Below, piece after piece: positions 1 through 9,460 of a stretch of DNA of 9,973 nt. The stretch's first letter is position 1. Each line of letters opens with the position of its first letter. Below the pieces are notes generated by a model. The model had not been told where the DNA came from, searched no databases, and worked only from the letters and a program-made list of their open reading frames with translations. Source of the stretch: Patescibacteria group bacterium (lineage in GTDB: Bacteria > Patescibacteriota > Saccharimonadia > Saccharimonadales > Saccharimonadaceae); contig JAUPVA010000072.1 in assembly GCA_030917245.1 (NCBI GenBank), positions 1 to 9,973 of the forward strand. Reading direction: 5' to 3'. Made by a program: the position numbers and the translations under genes.

Positions 1-1649
1 ACGAATTCCGCGGAACGAAGAAGCCAATTCGACTGAGTACAAATGACCGTCGTCGTCACACCTACATCATCGGACAAACCGGTACCGGTAAGTCGATATT
101 GCTCGAGAACCTCGCATTCCAAGACATGATGGACGGGAAGGGGTTTGCTTTTGTTGATCCGCACGGTGACTCAGTCGAAGCGCTCCTCGGTAAAGTACCA
201 AAGGAACGTGTCGAAGATGTAATTTACTTCAATCCAGGAGACATGACCAATCCAATTGGGCTTAATATGTTTGAGTTCGATCATGAAGATCAAAAGGACT
301 TCTTGGTACAAGAGGCTATTAATATGCTGTACGGACTGTATGACCCGGGTCATACAGGAATTGTTGGGCCGCGACTCGAACACATTTTCCGTAACTGTGC
401 GTTGCTGCTCATGGCGGACCCTGAAGGGGGAACCTTTGTCGATATTCCTAAGCTACTAATTGACCAGGATTTCATGAAGAGCAAGCTGAAGTATGTAAAA
501 GACCAGAGCGTGCTTGATTTCTGGACGAAGGAGTTTCCTGCTTCTCAGCGTTCTAACGAAGCGGGAGAAGTAATTTCCTGGGTAGTGAGCAAGTTCGGTC
601 CGTTTATTTCAAATGACTCGATGCGTAATATCATTGGACAGACGAAGTCGGGCTTTAACCTGCGCGACATTATGGATAATAAAAAGATACTCCTCGTGAA
701 CCTGAGTAAAGGGAAAATGGGTGAGCTGAACTCGAAACTCATGGGTATGATTTTTGTTATGAAGTTTCAGGCAGCCGCCATGGGTAGGGCTGACCTGCCT
801 GAATCGGAACGAGTAGACTTCTCGCTTTACGTTGACGAGTTCCAGAACTTCGCCACCGACAGTTTTGAATCAATCTTGAGTGAAGCCCGAAAGTATCGAC
901 TCAATCTAATTCTTGGTAACCAGTTCATGACACAGCTGACAGACAAGATACGGGAAGCGATTATTGGAAACGTCGGAACGGTCATCTCCGGACGTATTGG
1001 TGTGACAGATGCCGAACTACTGGTGAAGCGGTTCCAGCCGGTGTTTGAAGCAGAAGATATGATCAAGATGCCGAATTATCAGAGCATAACAAGCGTCATG
1101 ATAAATAATGTCCCAAGCGCTCCATTCTCTATGAGTTTTGTACCACCAATGGGCCAAAGTAACCCTCAGCTTAACGACGCGTTAAAGCGTTTGAGTGCGG
1201 CTAAATATGGTCGTCCTCGTGCGGTTGTGGAGAAAGAGATCTTTGATCGACTCGGCGCAGCTGAGAAGGCCAAGAAAGACCGCCTGCAGCAAATGCGTAC
1301 CATGCAGCAGGCAAGTGCCGGCGCACCTGTCGGCGCTGGCGGACAACCGCCCAAGCCAGGCTCATCATTTCTCGATGAGTGGCTCGCCAAACGTCAGCAG
1401 CTCGGCGGTCAGCAACAATCAACACCGGCTGCCCCGATAAGCTCGCAAGCGCCACCATTGAATGCTCGAGTTGATGCAGTGGCACACACGGCCCCTCAGG
1501 CGCCGCCTGCAGCCCCTTCTCCTGTCCAAGAGGCTGTTTCTCCAGCCGTGGTCCAGCCAGACAGCCAGCAAACTCAGTCTGATGAAAAACTTCATATCAG
1601 AGGAGACGGTAAGAACGATGACAGCGAAGTCGCTATCAAGCTTCGCTAG
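1..1649 (+). CDS. VirD4/TraD-like type IV secretion coupling ATPase (5' end outside window)
   Basis: Hexameric P-loop ATPase of the VirD4/TraD/HerA group, which feeds DNA or protein substrates into a type IV secretion or conjugation channel at the inner face of the membrane. The frame is open from base 3, giving 548 visible residues; the true start lies upstream. The Walker A motif GQTGTGKS is at visible residues 24-31 (bases 72-95). A TTG at base 99 could be mistaken for a start, but it lies after the motif and would remove it. The Walker B-like segment LYVDEFQNF holds the Asp-Glu pair at residues 278-279 and is followed by the TraG/TraD C-terminal-type region. From about residue 430 the protein becomes a Gln/Pro/Ala-rich, probably disordered tail. 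Any N-terminal membrane helices are out of view. The gene ends just before a strong terminator. Family assignment is good; the substrate is unknown, and a type IV pilus or DNA-uptake role cannot be excluded. Confidence 0.85.
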   Translation, partial: EFRGTKKPIRLSTNDRRRHTYIIGQTGTGKSILLENLAFQDMMDGKGFAFVDPHGDSVEALLGKVPKERVEDVIYFNPGDMTNPIGLNMFEFDHEDQKDFLVQEAINMLYGLYDPGHTGIVGPRLEHIFRNCALLLMADPEGGTFVDIPKLLIDQDFMKSKLKYVKDQSVLDFWTKEFPASQRSNEAGEVISWVVSKFGPFISNDSMRNIIGQTKSGFNLRDIMDNKKILLVNLSKGKMGELNSKLMGMIFVMKFQAAAMGRADLPESERVDFSLYVDEFQNFATDSFESILSEARKYRLNLILGNQFMTQLTDKIREAIIGNVGTVISGRIGVTDAELLVKRFQPVFEAEDMIKMPNYQSITSVMINNVPSAPFSMSFVPPMGQSNPQLNDALKRLSAAKYGRPRAVVEKEIFDRLGAAEKAKKDRLQQMRTMQQASAGAPVGAGGQPPKPGSSFLDEWLAKRQQLGGQQQSTPAAPISSQAPPLNARVDAVAHTAPQAPPAAPSPVQEAVSPAVVQPDSQQTQSDEKLHIRGDGKNDDSEVAIKLR

Positions 1650-1700
1650 CCTAGGTAGTGAACGAAAGCGACTGGATCAGCTCTACTGATGAGACCTACG

Positions 1701-1734
1701 GTAAAACCCGCAACAGTGAAGTTGCGGGTTTTAC
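1701..1734. terminator. Bidirectional intrinsic terminator between convergent genes
   Basis: A perfect 14-bp inverted repeat (1701-1714 with 1721-1734) has a 6-base loop, AGTGAA. The inner stem is GC-rich (CCCGCAAC/GTTGCGGG), and the outer TAAAA/TTTTA ends supply a short U-run on whichever strand is transcribed. It lies 51 bp after the coupling-ATPase stop and 21 bp beyond the stop of the leftward 189-residue gene, so it can end both transcripts. Confidence 0.85.
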
Positions 1735-1755
1735 TGCTGGAAGGGGAGAGAATGG

Positions 1756-2325
1756 TTAGGATTTCTTGCCAGTAATCATGATCCGCAGGTAGTCGTAGAG
1801 TAACCCGACAACCCATCCGAGGATAAAAGCGGCGATAGTTTCAGATCCCTTGAGGGGGTAGCCGTAATACTTGGCAAAAAGATACAACCCTAGGGTAAAG
1901 ATGAGAGCCGTTACCGAACCAGCCACAATCGCGTTAGGACGGGCAACGGTAGCGCCAACTACTTCAGAACTCTTCTCGACGACAGGATTGTGAATAACCT
2001 TGCTGAACGTCTTTTCGGGAGCGTTCATCTGGCTCTGAGTCTCTTTCATCGTCTTGTTGTAGCTCGCTTTGCCTCGAGCACGTCGTTGAGCTGGTGTGTC
2101 ACGACGTTTTTCGGCTTTAGCGACAGGCGCCTCGTTCTGCTTCTTTTCTACCTCAGCAGCCTTCTCAGCCGACTCTTTTAGTTTCTCTAAGTTCTGCTCG
2201 TTCGGTGCCTCTGCGGCGCGCTCAAGGTTACGCTCAAGCTCTGCCTTACGCTCGTTTCGTAGCGAGTCAAGAGCTTCTTGACCTCGTTCACTGCTACGTT
2301 CTGGAAAGTTTAATCGTTCAGCCAT
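1756..2325 (-). CDS. Charged coiled-coil protein with two C-terminal membrane helices (unknown function)
   Basis: I do not recognise a named family. Of the 189 residues, about 1-75 are very rich in Glu, Lys, Arg and Ala with heptad-like spacing, suggesting a helical or coiled-coil cytoplasmic region. Residues 76-130 form a basic linker (RRDTPAQRRARGK near 74-86). Two hydrophobic segments follow, about 132-152 and 162-182, separated by a short Tyr/Gly/Pro loop, and the protein ends in ITGKKS. This predicts a small inner-membrane protein with both ends in the cytoplasm. The ATG at 2325 is preceded by a purine-rich AAGGGTGGGG. The gene starts 20 bp after the stop of the leftward surface-protein gene and shares its strand, so the two are probably co-transcribed. 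Proximity to the coupling ATPase suggests, without proving, a scaffold or accessory role in secretion or surface display. That the gene is real is well supported by its spacing, ribosome-binding site and adjacent terminator. Confidence 0.75.
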   Translation of the reverse strand: MAERLNFPERSSERGQEALDSLRNERKAELERNLERAAEAPNEQNLEKLKESAEKAAEVEKKQNEAPVAKAEKRRDTPAQRRARGKASYNKTMKETQSQMNAPEKTFSKVIHNPVVEKSSEVVGATVARPNAIVAGSVTALIFTLGLYLFAKYYGYPLKGSETIAAFILGWVVGLLYDYLRIMITGKKS

Positions 2326-2345
2326 ATCCCCACCCTTAATCCTTA

Positions 2346-4184
2346 TTAAATTGTCCCAGTGTTCAGGTTACGTCGAATCAACCGTACTTCTCGACCAAGC
2401 TGACGTGAGCGTGCATAGAAGTACGTGACGACAGTGAAGAGAACGGCGGCGAATATCATATTTTCGCGCGGACCAGTATGAGGTAGTTCACTGACGACTT
2501 GCTCAACAACTACTTTTTGAACCGGACATTCAACACCGACAGTGACGGTATTTCCATAAGTATTCGCCATCTTACAGTCGTAGCTTGTGGGAACACCAGT
2601 ACCGGTGTTTGTTACTGGAATCGATTCCATCATTTGAATGGCAATCGTGCGAGATTGTTTTTCGCCTGCGCCGAGTGTGACAGCTGGCCATGTCAGCACT
2701 TTTGTCTGTTCGTTAAAGTCACCGCCACCTTGATCAACAAGTTTCGCATACTCAAGCACATCGCTTAGATCTTCTTCAATTGTAACTTTTTCGCTGATTA
2801 ACCCTTTATTTTCTACCGTTAGAGTGTAAGTCAGCTTATCGTTAGCGCGCGCTGCTGTTTTGCTAGCATCCATGTTTCCATGAGTGAGATTGGTGCTTGT
2901 CTTTGTGTAGACGACGTTCGCCTTACATCTCTCGTCTTTAATCCATATATCAGGGTTATCTGGGCAAGGCTGACAGTCAGGGCTGCTGGCGGGTAGGCTT
3001 GGGTTGTAAGGACATGTGGCCGGAGGGGCGATTGTAAACGGCTTCACGCAGGCGGTTTGATCTGTTTTGTCACCAAGGCTTGATTGGACAACGAGTTGAA
3101 CGGTGTAATTACCATCCCGCGGTATATTGACCGCTGCAGTCGAGGCGGTCGGGCCACTGCCAGGAACAACGGTACGGTTTACTTCAATACCAGCTGAGTT
3201 ACGGACAATGAATGTATACCCCGTGATACGTGCTCCGTTAAGAGCTTGTGCACTGCCGGTAAAGTAGGCCTGGGTACGATTAGCGATAGTAGCCGTCACA
3301 TTTGTACATGCCACCGATGGCGTGGCCGCAGCTGGCACCACGAAAGACGTGCGACAGTTCGGACCGGTATCTTGACCAACAGTCGATTTTACGACGAGAT
3401 CAGCTTTATAAGTTCCCGGCATCGTTTGGTTATATTCAAACTGCGTGCTTTTGGCATCACTATTCATTTCTTTACTAAGTAATGTTGTGCCAGCAGCATT
3501 CTTTACTGTGTAAGAGTAGGCTTTAATTTGTGCCGGTCCAACGGTTGAGGCACGACCCTTCAGGGTAAATTTTGTGTCCGACTGTCGAATAACTTCAAGA
3601 CTACTACATGAGGCAGAGGCGACGGTGGCCGTGCCACAGTCAAGCCGTCCATGTCCATATGCCAAGACGGGCAGTACATTGTGTGTGCCGTATGTCAGGT
3701 CGACCTGGTAAAAACAACCCTTTGATTCGTTGCTTCTTTCAGGTAATGAGCCTCTCATTGTATAGCGCCCAGGCGTGTCGAAGATTCTGGTATTGCGATC
3801 AAACAGGATCTGCTGCGACCATGGCTTGCCATCAAGACTTGGTGCGTAAAATGCGTTCACAGAGACTTGAACCTTACAGTTTTTTGTACCGCGAACGTTG
3901 AAGTCAACAGAAGCCTTGTTGTCGTTTACCGAGAATGCACTGGCGCGTGGTCCTACTACATCTACTTCACAGCGAGGTGAGCTACCTACTTGGCCTGGCG
4001 TGGCGGCGTTAGCAGCTTCAGGCGGACTGAACACGGCAAGGCTCTGAACAACAAGCGCCATTGCGGTAAAGATTAGTCCAAGGCGGCGCGTAGCCTCTTC
4101 GCGGCGCAAGCGCTTCGCGTAAAATCCTAATTGCCCCACGAGTGCGGGGCTGAAGCTGAGGTTCGATACGATGCGACGAAACAT
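2346..4184 (-). CDS. LPXTG-anchored surface protein with PKD/Ig-like repeats and a DUF11-like domain
   Basis: Secreted, wall-attached surface protein of 612 residues, possibly an adhesin. A long basic N-region (1-34) leads to a hydrophobic core (about 35-52) and a likely signal-peptidase site at ANA|AT (after residue 60). Residues about 70-185 form a beta-rich Cys-containing domain. Two related units of about 100 residues (190-285 and 290-386) look PKD/Ig-like. A Cys/Pro-rich linker (391-420) precedes a DUF11-like domain (about 430-550; LTYTLTVENKG then EEDLSD). The C-terminus has the sorting motif LPHTG at 567-571, a hydrophobic stretch (about 575-590) and a basic tail. The mature part has 14 cysteines. 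The ATG at 4184 has only a weak purine-rich site upstream (AAAGAAG), but the signal peptide supports this start. It probably heads an operon with the two-helix protein. A sortase is expected elsewhere in the genome. The architecture is well supported; the ligand is unknown. Confidence 0.85.
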   Translation of the reverse strand: MFRRIVSNLSFSPALVGQLGFYAKRLRREEATRRLGLIFTAMALVVQSLAVFSPPEAANAATPGQVGSSPRCEVDVVGPRASAFSVNDNKASVDFNVRGTKNCKVQVSVNAFYAPSLDGKPWSQQILFDRNTRIFDTPGRYTMRGSLPERSNESKGCFYQVDLTYGTHNVLPVLAYGHGRLDCGTATVASASCSSLEVIRQSDTKFTLKGRASTVGPAQIKAYSYTVKNAAGTTLLSKEMNSDAKSTQFEYNQTMPGTYKADLVVKSTVGQDTGPNCRTSFVVPAAATPSVACTNVTATIANRTQAYFTGSAQALNGARITGYTFIVRNSAGIEVNRTVVPGSGPTASTAAVNIPRDGNYTVQLVVQSSLGDKTDQTACVKPFTIAPPATCPYNPSLPASSPDCQPCPDNPDIWIKDERCKANVVYTKTSTNLTHGNMDASKTAARANDKLTYTLTVENKGLISEKVTIEEDLSDVLEYAKLVDQGGGDFNEQTKVLTWPAVTLGAGEKQSRTIAIQMMESIPVTNTGTGVPTSYDCKMANTYGNTVTVGVECPVQKVVVEQVVSELPHTGPRENMIFAAVLFTVVTYFYARSRQLGREVRLIRRNLNTGTI

Positions 4185-4240
4185 GGTGATTGTCTTCTTT
4201 TTTGTTTAATTTTACTACTGTTATTTATACTATTGTAGTC

Positions 4241-4270
4241 AGATTAGCATAAACATTGTGTTCAGTGCAA
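4241..4270 (-). promoter_or_regulatory. Candidate leftward promoter for the surface-protein operon
   Basis: On the minus strand TTGCAC (4270-4265) is followed after 18 bases by TAATCT (4246-4241), preceded by a TGC that would act as an extended -10. The match is moderate. A second possible -10, TACAAT (4237-4232), lies nearby but has no good -35. Either would leave a 5' leader of roughly 40-55 nt. The whole 207-bp divergent region (4185-4391) is AT-rich near the surface-protein side and holds no gene. Confidence 0.35.
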
Positions 4271-4299
4271 GATAATTCGCTTATGAAGTGCTACAAGGG

Positions 4300-4328
4300 T
4301 TGAGTGAACACACATAATTCGATATAAT
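4300..4328 (+). promoter_or_regulatory. gyrBA operon promoter
   Basis: TTGAGT (4300-4305) and a consensus TATAAT (4323-4328) are separated by exactly 17 bp, a standard housekeeping sigma-factor arrangement. Transcription would begin near 4335, leaving a leader of about 57 nt before gyrB. The bases after the -10 (AGCCGCAG) are GC-rich. The leader holds a weak stem, AATGGCT (4342-4348 region) with AGCCGATT (4362-4369) and one bulged base, upstream of the ribosome-binding site. Confidence 0.75.
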
Positions 4329-4379
4329 AGCCGCAGTGTAAATGGCTGACTGCTAATCAATAGCCGATTTTAGGAATGA

Positions 4380-6365
<1,986 letters not shown>

Positions 6366-6373
6366 GAAAAACC

Positions 6374-8887
6374 ATGGACGAAAATACTACTCCAAACGAA
6401 GCACCACTTGAGAACGAAGCGCCTCTAGAAGGTGAGGTGGTCAACGATCCGACCGGACTTGGTAACCGTACGCTTGAGAGGGTAATGGAAGACAGCTTCT
6501 TCCGTTATTCGATGAGTGTCATCATTGACCGAGCCCTTCCGGATGTCCGGGACGGACTGAAGCCGGTGCACCGTCGTATTCTGTACTCGATGAACCAGAA
6601 TGGTAACCGAAGTACGGCAAAATTTGTAAAAAGTGCGCGTATCGTCGGTGACGTGATGGGTAAGTACCACCCGCATGGCGACTCAGCAATCTATAACTCG
6701 ATGGTCCGATTGGCTCAACCGTGGGCACTAAGATACCCGTTGATTCAAGGACAGGGAAACTTTGGTTCCATGGACGGCGACGAGGCCGCAGCCATGCGAT
6801 ATACCGAAGCACGTATGGCGAAGCCGGCAGATGAAATACTTGTCGATATCGATAAAGAAACAATCGATTTTCGACCTAACTTCGATGGTTCTGAACAAGA
6901 GCCTGTCGTGCTGCCGGCAAAGCTACCTAACCTACTGCTAAATGGTCAGATTGGTATTGCGGTTGGTATGGCTACTAATATTCCTCCGCATAATCTCGGT
7001 GAACTTGTCGATGCGTCAATTGAGATGATCGATAATGAACACGTCACGCTTGATGATTTACTAAAGCACGTAAAGGGTCCTGATTTTCCAACGGGAGCCA
7101 CCGTATACGGTGGTGCTCCGATGCGACAGGCATACATGACGGGACGGGGAAGCGTCACGATTCGAGCCATTGCTGAGATTGAAGAAACAAAAAAAGGTCG
7201 TCATCAAATCGTTGTGACGGAAATCCCATATGGTGTAAATAAAGCATCAATTGTTGAAAAGATTGGTGAGCTTTACAAGGACAAGAAGATCAGCATTAGT
7301 GATCTCCGAGATGAAAGTTCCCGTGGTAAAGTTCGCATCGTTGTTGAAGTTAAGAAGGACGGTTACCCAAAGAAGGTACTGAACCAGCTGTACAAGCTGA
7401 CAGCCCTTCAGAATAGCTTTAATTACAACATGCTGTCACTCGTTGACGGTATTCAGCCGAAGATTCTCGGGTTGCAGGAAATGCTTCAGGAATTCATTAG
7501 CCATCGCCAGAAGGTGGTGCGTCGCCGAACAGAATTTGAACTTCGTAAAGCCAGAGAACGCGCCCATATTTTAGAAGGCTACAAAATTGCGCTCGATCAC
7601 ATTGACGAAGTGATTCGCATTATTCGAGCTAGTAAGACCAGCGACGAAGCTCAGAAAAGTCTTATAAAGAAATTTGGACTCAGCGAAATTCAGGCTCAGG
7701 CAATCCTTGCAATGCAGCTGCGCCGTTTGACCGGTCTGGAGCGTGAAGCGATTGAGAATGAACTGAACGAGCTGCTGAAGCTTATCGGACGGCTCGAAGC
7801 AATACTTGCCGACGAAAAAGAAATCCTTTCGATAATCAAGACTGAGCTGCTCGAAATGAAAGAGAAGTATGGCGATGAGCGACGCTCGAAGATTATCAAC
7901 CATGAGCTTGGCAAGTTCAGTGACGAAGAACTCATTCCAGAAGAAGATAGCGTTATTCTGCTCACTGCCGAGAATTACGTAAAGCGCACACTTGTTTCTG
8001 AATACCGCCGCCAAAACCGCGGAGGTAAGGGTAAGCGTGGCATGACAGTCAAAGAAGAAGATGTGATTCACCAGTTGGTGCCAGCCAGTACACATGATTG
8101 GTTGTTCTTCTTCACGAACAAGGGCCGTGTATTCCGACTTAAAGCTTACGAAGTACCAGCAGCCAGCTTGGTCGCTAAGGGTGTCGCCGCGGTGAACCTA
8201 CTCCAACTTCAGCCTGAAGAAAAGATTACCAGTATCATTAAGCACGCCAAGGATGCGAGCGATGACGGGTTCTTGTTTATGGCGACAACTAAAGGCACCG
8301 TGAAAAAGACGCCGGTTAAGGATTATGCCAATATCCGCACCAACGGATTAATCGCAATCAAGCTTGACGAAGGTGACGAACTTCGTTGGATTAAACCCAC
8401 AGATGGTAAGAGCGATATCATTATCTCTACCAGCGCTGGTCAAGCGGTGAGGTTTACTGAAGCTGACGCCCGACCTATGGGACGTGCTGCTCGTGGTGTG
8501 CGTGGTGCGCGCTTGAGGCCGAATGACTGGGTTGTCGGCATGGACGTAGTAAAAAGCGAAGAGCAAGAACTCCTTGTCATTAGCGAAAAGGGATTTGGAA
8601 AGCGGACGACTGCTGGTAACTTCCCGAGTCACAAACGTGGTGGGGTTGGTATTAAGGCGGCCGTAGTGACCGCCAAGACCGGTCCAATCATCAGCGTACA
8701 GACGATCGACCCCGAGATGGTAGACGCCATCATGATTTCGAAGAACGGCCAGACCATCCGGCTAGGCCTCAAGGGCATTAAGTTGCTCGGTCGTACGACG
8801 CAAGGTGTCACGATTATGCGATTAGGTGAAGGCGACAAGATTGTTTCAATCGGTCTCATGCCAGAAGCCGAAAGAGGCGAGGAGTAG
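6374..8887 (+). CDS. gyrA: DNA gyrase subunit A
   Basis: DNA cleavage and wrapping subunit of gyrase, forming an A2B2 complex with GyrB. Its 837 residues begin with an acidic, Pro-containing extension (about 1-25, with the short repeat [13 protein letters not shown]). The winged-helix/tower core follows. The catalytic tyrosine is Y143 in MRYTEARM, 21 residues later than E. coli Y122. A coiled-coil region lies at about 380-500. The C-terminal beta-pinwheel carries a GyrA box QNRGGKG at 547-553, one residue from the classical QRRGGKG, which supports supercoiling activity rather than topoisomerase IV. In the quinolone region [10 protein letters not shown]104 matches E. coli S83, but N108 replaces D87. 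AGGA at 6364-6367, overlapping the gyrB stop, is the ribosome-binding site for the ATG at 6374. Its 3' end supplies the ribosome-binding site of the next gene. Confidence 0.97.
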   Translation: MDENTTPNEAPLENEAPLEGEVVNDPTGLGNRTLERVMEDSFFRYSMSVIIDRALPDVRDGLKPVHRRILYSMNQNGNRSTAKFVKSARIVGDVMGKYHPHGDSAIYNSMVRLAQPWALRYPLIQGQGNFGSMDGDEAAAMRYTEARMAKPADEILVDIDKETIDFRPNFDGSEQEPVVLPAKLPNLLLNGQIGIAVGMATNIPPHNLGELVDASIEMIDNEHVTLDDLLKHVKGPDFPTGATVYGGAPMRQAYMTGRGSVTIRAIAEIEETKKGRHQIVVTEIPYGVNKASIVEKIGELYKDKKISISDLRDESSRGKVRIVVEVKKDGYPKKVLNQLYKLTALQNSFNYNMLSLVDGIQPKILGLQEMLQEFISHRQKVVRRRTEFELRKARERAHILEGYKIALDHIDEVIRIIRASKTSDEAQKSLIKKFGLSEIQAQAILAMQLRRLTGLEREAIENELNELLKLIGRLEAILADEKEILSIIKTELLEMKEKYGDERRSKIINHELGKFSDEELIPEEDSVILLTAENYVKRTLVSEYRRQNRGGKGKRGMTVKEEDVIHQLVPASTHDWLFFFTNKGRVFRLKAYEVPAASLVAKGVAAVNLLQLQPEEKITSIIKHAKDASDDGFLFMATTKGTVKKTPVKDYANIRTNGLIAIKLDEGDELRWIKPTDGKSDIIISTSAGQAVRFTEADARPMGRAARGVRGARLRPNDWVVGMDVVKSEEQELLVISEKGFGKRTTAGNFPSHKRGGVGIKAAVVTAKTGPIISVQTIDPEMVDAIMISKNGQTIRLGLKGIKLLGRTTQGVTIMRLGEGDKIVSIGLMPEAERGEE

Positions 8888-8891
8888 GTCG

Positions 8892-9326
8892 ATGGACCAA
8901 TCGGTCTCACCGTACCTCATTGTCATCGTACTCGGATGGGTACTAGCCCAAGGCTTAAAGTACGTATTTGCGGTCATAAAGACTAAAAAAATTGGCAACT
9001 TCCGTCAATTCTATACCTCTGGAAACATGCCGAGCTCGCACTCGGCATGTACGGTAGGGTTAGCCACCGTAGTTGGCCTTACCGACGGCTTCGGTTCGGC
9101 TTTGTTCGCCATTGCATTCTTGCTGGCCTCAATCGTGATGTATGACGCTGTTATGGTGAGGCGATCGTCAGGCGAACAAGGACTGGCTATTCAGGAGCTT
9201 ATAAAACTCGGTAAAACGAAGATTGTATTACCTCGTGCGGCAAAGGGACATACGCCTGCTGAAGTCGTAGTGGGGGCGGCTCTTGGCGTTGTACTTGGTC
9301 TAGTTGTATTCTTCGCTACAAAATAA
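8892..9326 (+). CDS. Divergent PAP2-family membrane protein (DUF212, YuiD-like)
   Basis: Small integral-membrane protein related to acid phosphatases of the PAP2/vanadium haloperoxidase group. The exact substrate of this branch is not established; lipid-phosphate dephosphorylation is the family-based guess. Of its 144 residues, a first membrane helix covers about 5-27. Family motifs follow: SGNMPSSHSA (43-52), MYDAVMVRRSSGEQ (83-96) and KGHTPAEV (118-125), with further membrane segments at about 66-86 and 122-142. In the second motif M88 sits where I expect a Gly (YDAxGVRR). I chose the ATG at 8892 because AGGAG (8880-8884) lies 7 bp upstream and the helix begins directly after it. A longer frame opens at 8826, but that would overlap gyrA by 62 bp and add an unlikely basic extension. 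It starts 4 bp after the gyrA stop and is almost certainly co-transcribed with gyrase. Confidence 0.9.
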   Translation: MDQSVSPYLIVIVLGWVLAQGLKYVFAVIKTKKIGNFRQFYTSGNMPSSHSACTVGLATVVGLTDGFGSALFAIAFLLASIVMYDAVMVRRSSGEQGLAIQELIKLGKTKIVLPRAAKGHTPAEVVVGAALGVVLGLVVFFATK

Positions 9327-9339
9327 CCGATGAAAACCC

Positions 9340-9368
9340 TTGACGCACGGCCTTGAGGGCGTTATGAT
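9340..9368 (+). promoter_or_regulatory. rRNA operon promoter
   Basis: TTGACG (9340-9345) and TATGAT (9363-9368) are spaced by 17 bp, with A-rich sequence upstream that could act as an UP element. Transcription should start near 9375. The -35 begins 13 bp after the PAP2 stop codon. The spacer contains an imperfect inverted repeat, ACGGCC/GGGCGT (9347-9352 and 9357-9362). The stretch after the -10 is A-rich (TAAAAAC), unlike the GC-rich discriminator of E. coli rRNA promoters. Confidence 0.78.
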
Positions 9369-9375
9369 TAAAAAC

Positions 9376-9455
9376 AGTCTGTCGCGGAAAAGGCTAACAA
9401 CTACTTTAACCGCGAGCTGAATGCGAGGATACAACCGAGTACGAGGAGGCAGACT
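9376..9455 (+). other. Structured 5' leader of the rRNA transcript
   Basis: Two exact 6-bp pairings are adjacent at their 5' sides. AGTCTG (9376-9381) can pair with CAGACT (9450-9455), and TCGCGG (9382-9387) with CCGCGA (9410-9415). They would stack, with a side arm in 9416-9449, beginning almost at the predicted transcription start. This is read directly from base complementarity; folding in the cell is inferred. The rest of the leader to 9542 holds the boxA-like element, AT-rich sequence and no gene. Confidence 0.5.
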
Positions 9456-9460
9456 TATAT

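Noticed and set aside
99..101. TTG as the start of the coupling-ATPase gene
   Set aside because: The same frame is open back to base 3 and contains Walker A GQTGTGKS upstream of this TTG, so it is an internal Leu codon of a truncated gene.
4060..4095. Twin-arginine export motif (TRRLGL) in the surface protein
   Set aside because: Gly occupies the position that should be hydrophobic, and the Cys-rich mature protein fits Sec export with oxidation outside the cell better.
4342..4356. Four-codon leader peptide (ATG GCT GAC TGC TAA) before gyrB
   Set aside because: It has no ribosome-binding site and no run of regulatory codons; likely chance.
7571..8095. 174-residue antisense reading frame within gyrA
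   Set aside because: It lies opposite strongly conserved gyrA coding sequence, has no recognisable domain and no ribosome-binding site; it is a shadow frame.
8826..8891. Earlier start for the PAP2-like gene, inside gyrA
   Set aside because: It would add 22 basic residues before a membrane helix and has no ribosome-binding site; the ATG at 8892 has AGGAG at ideal distance.
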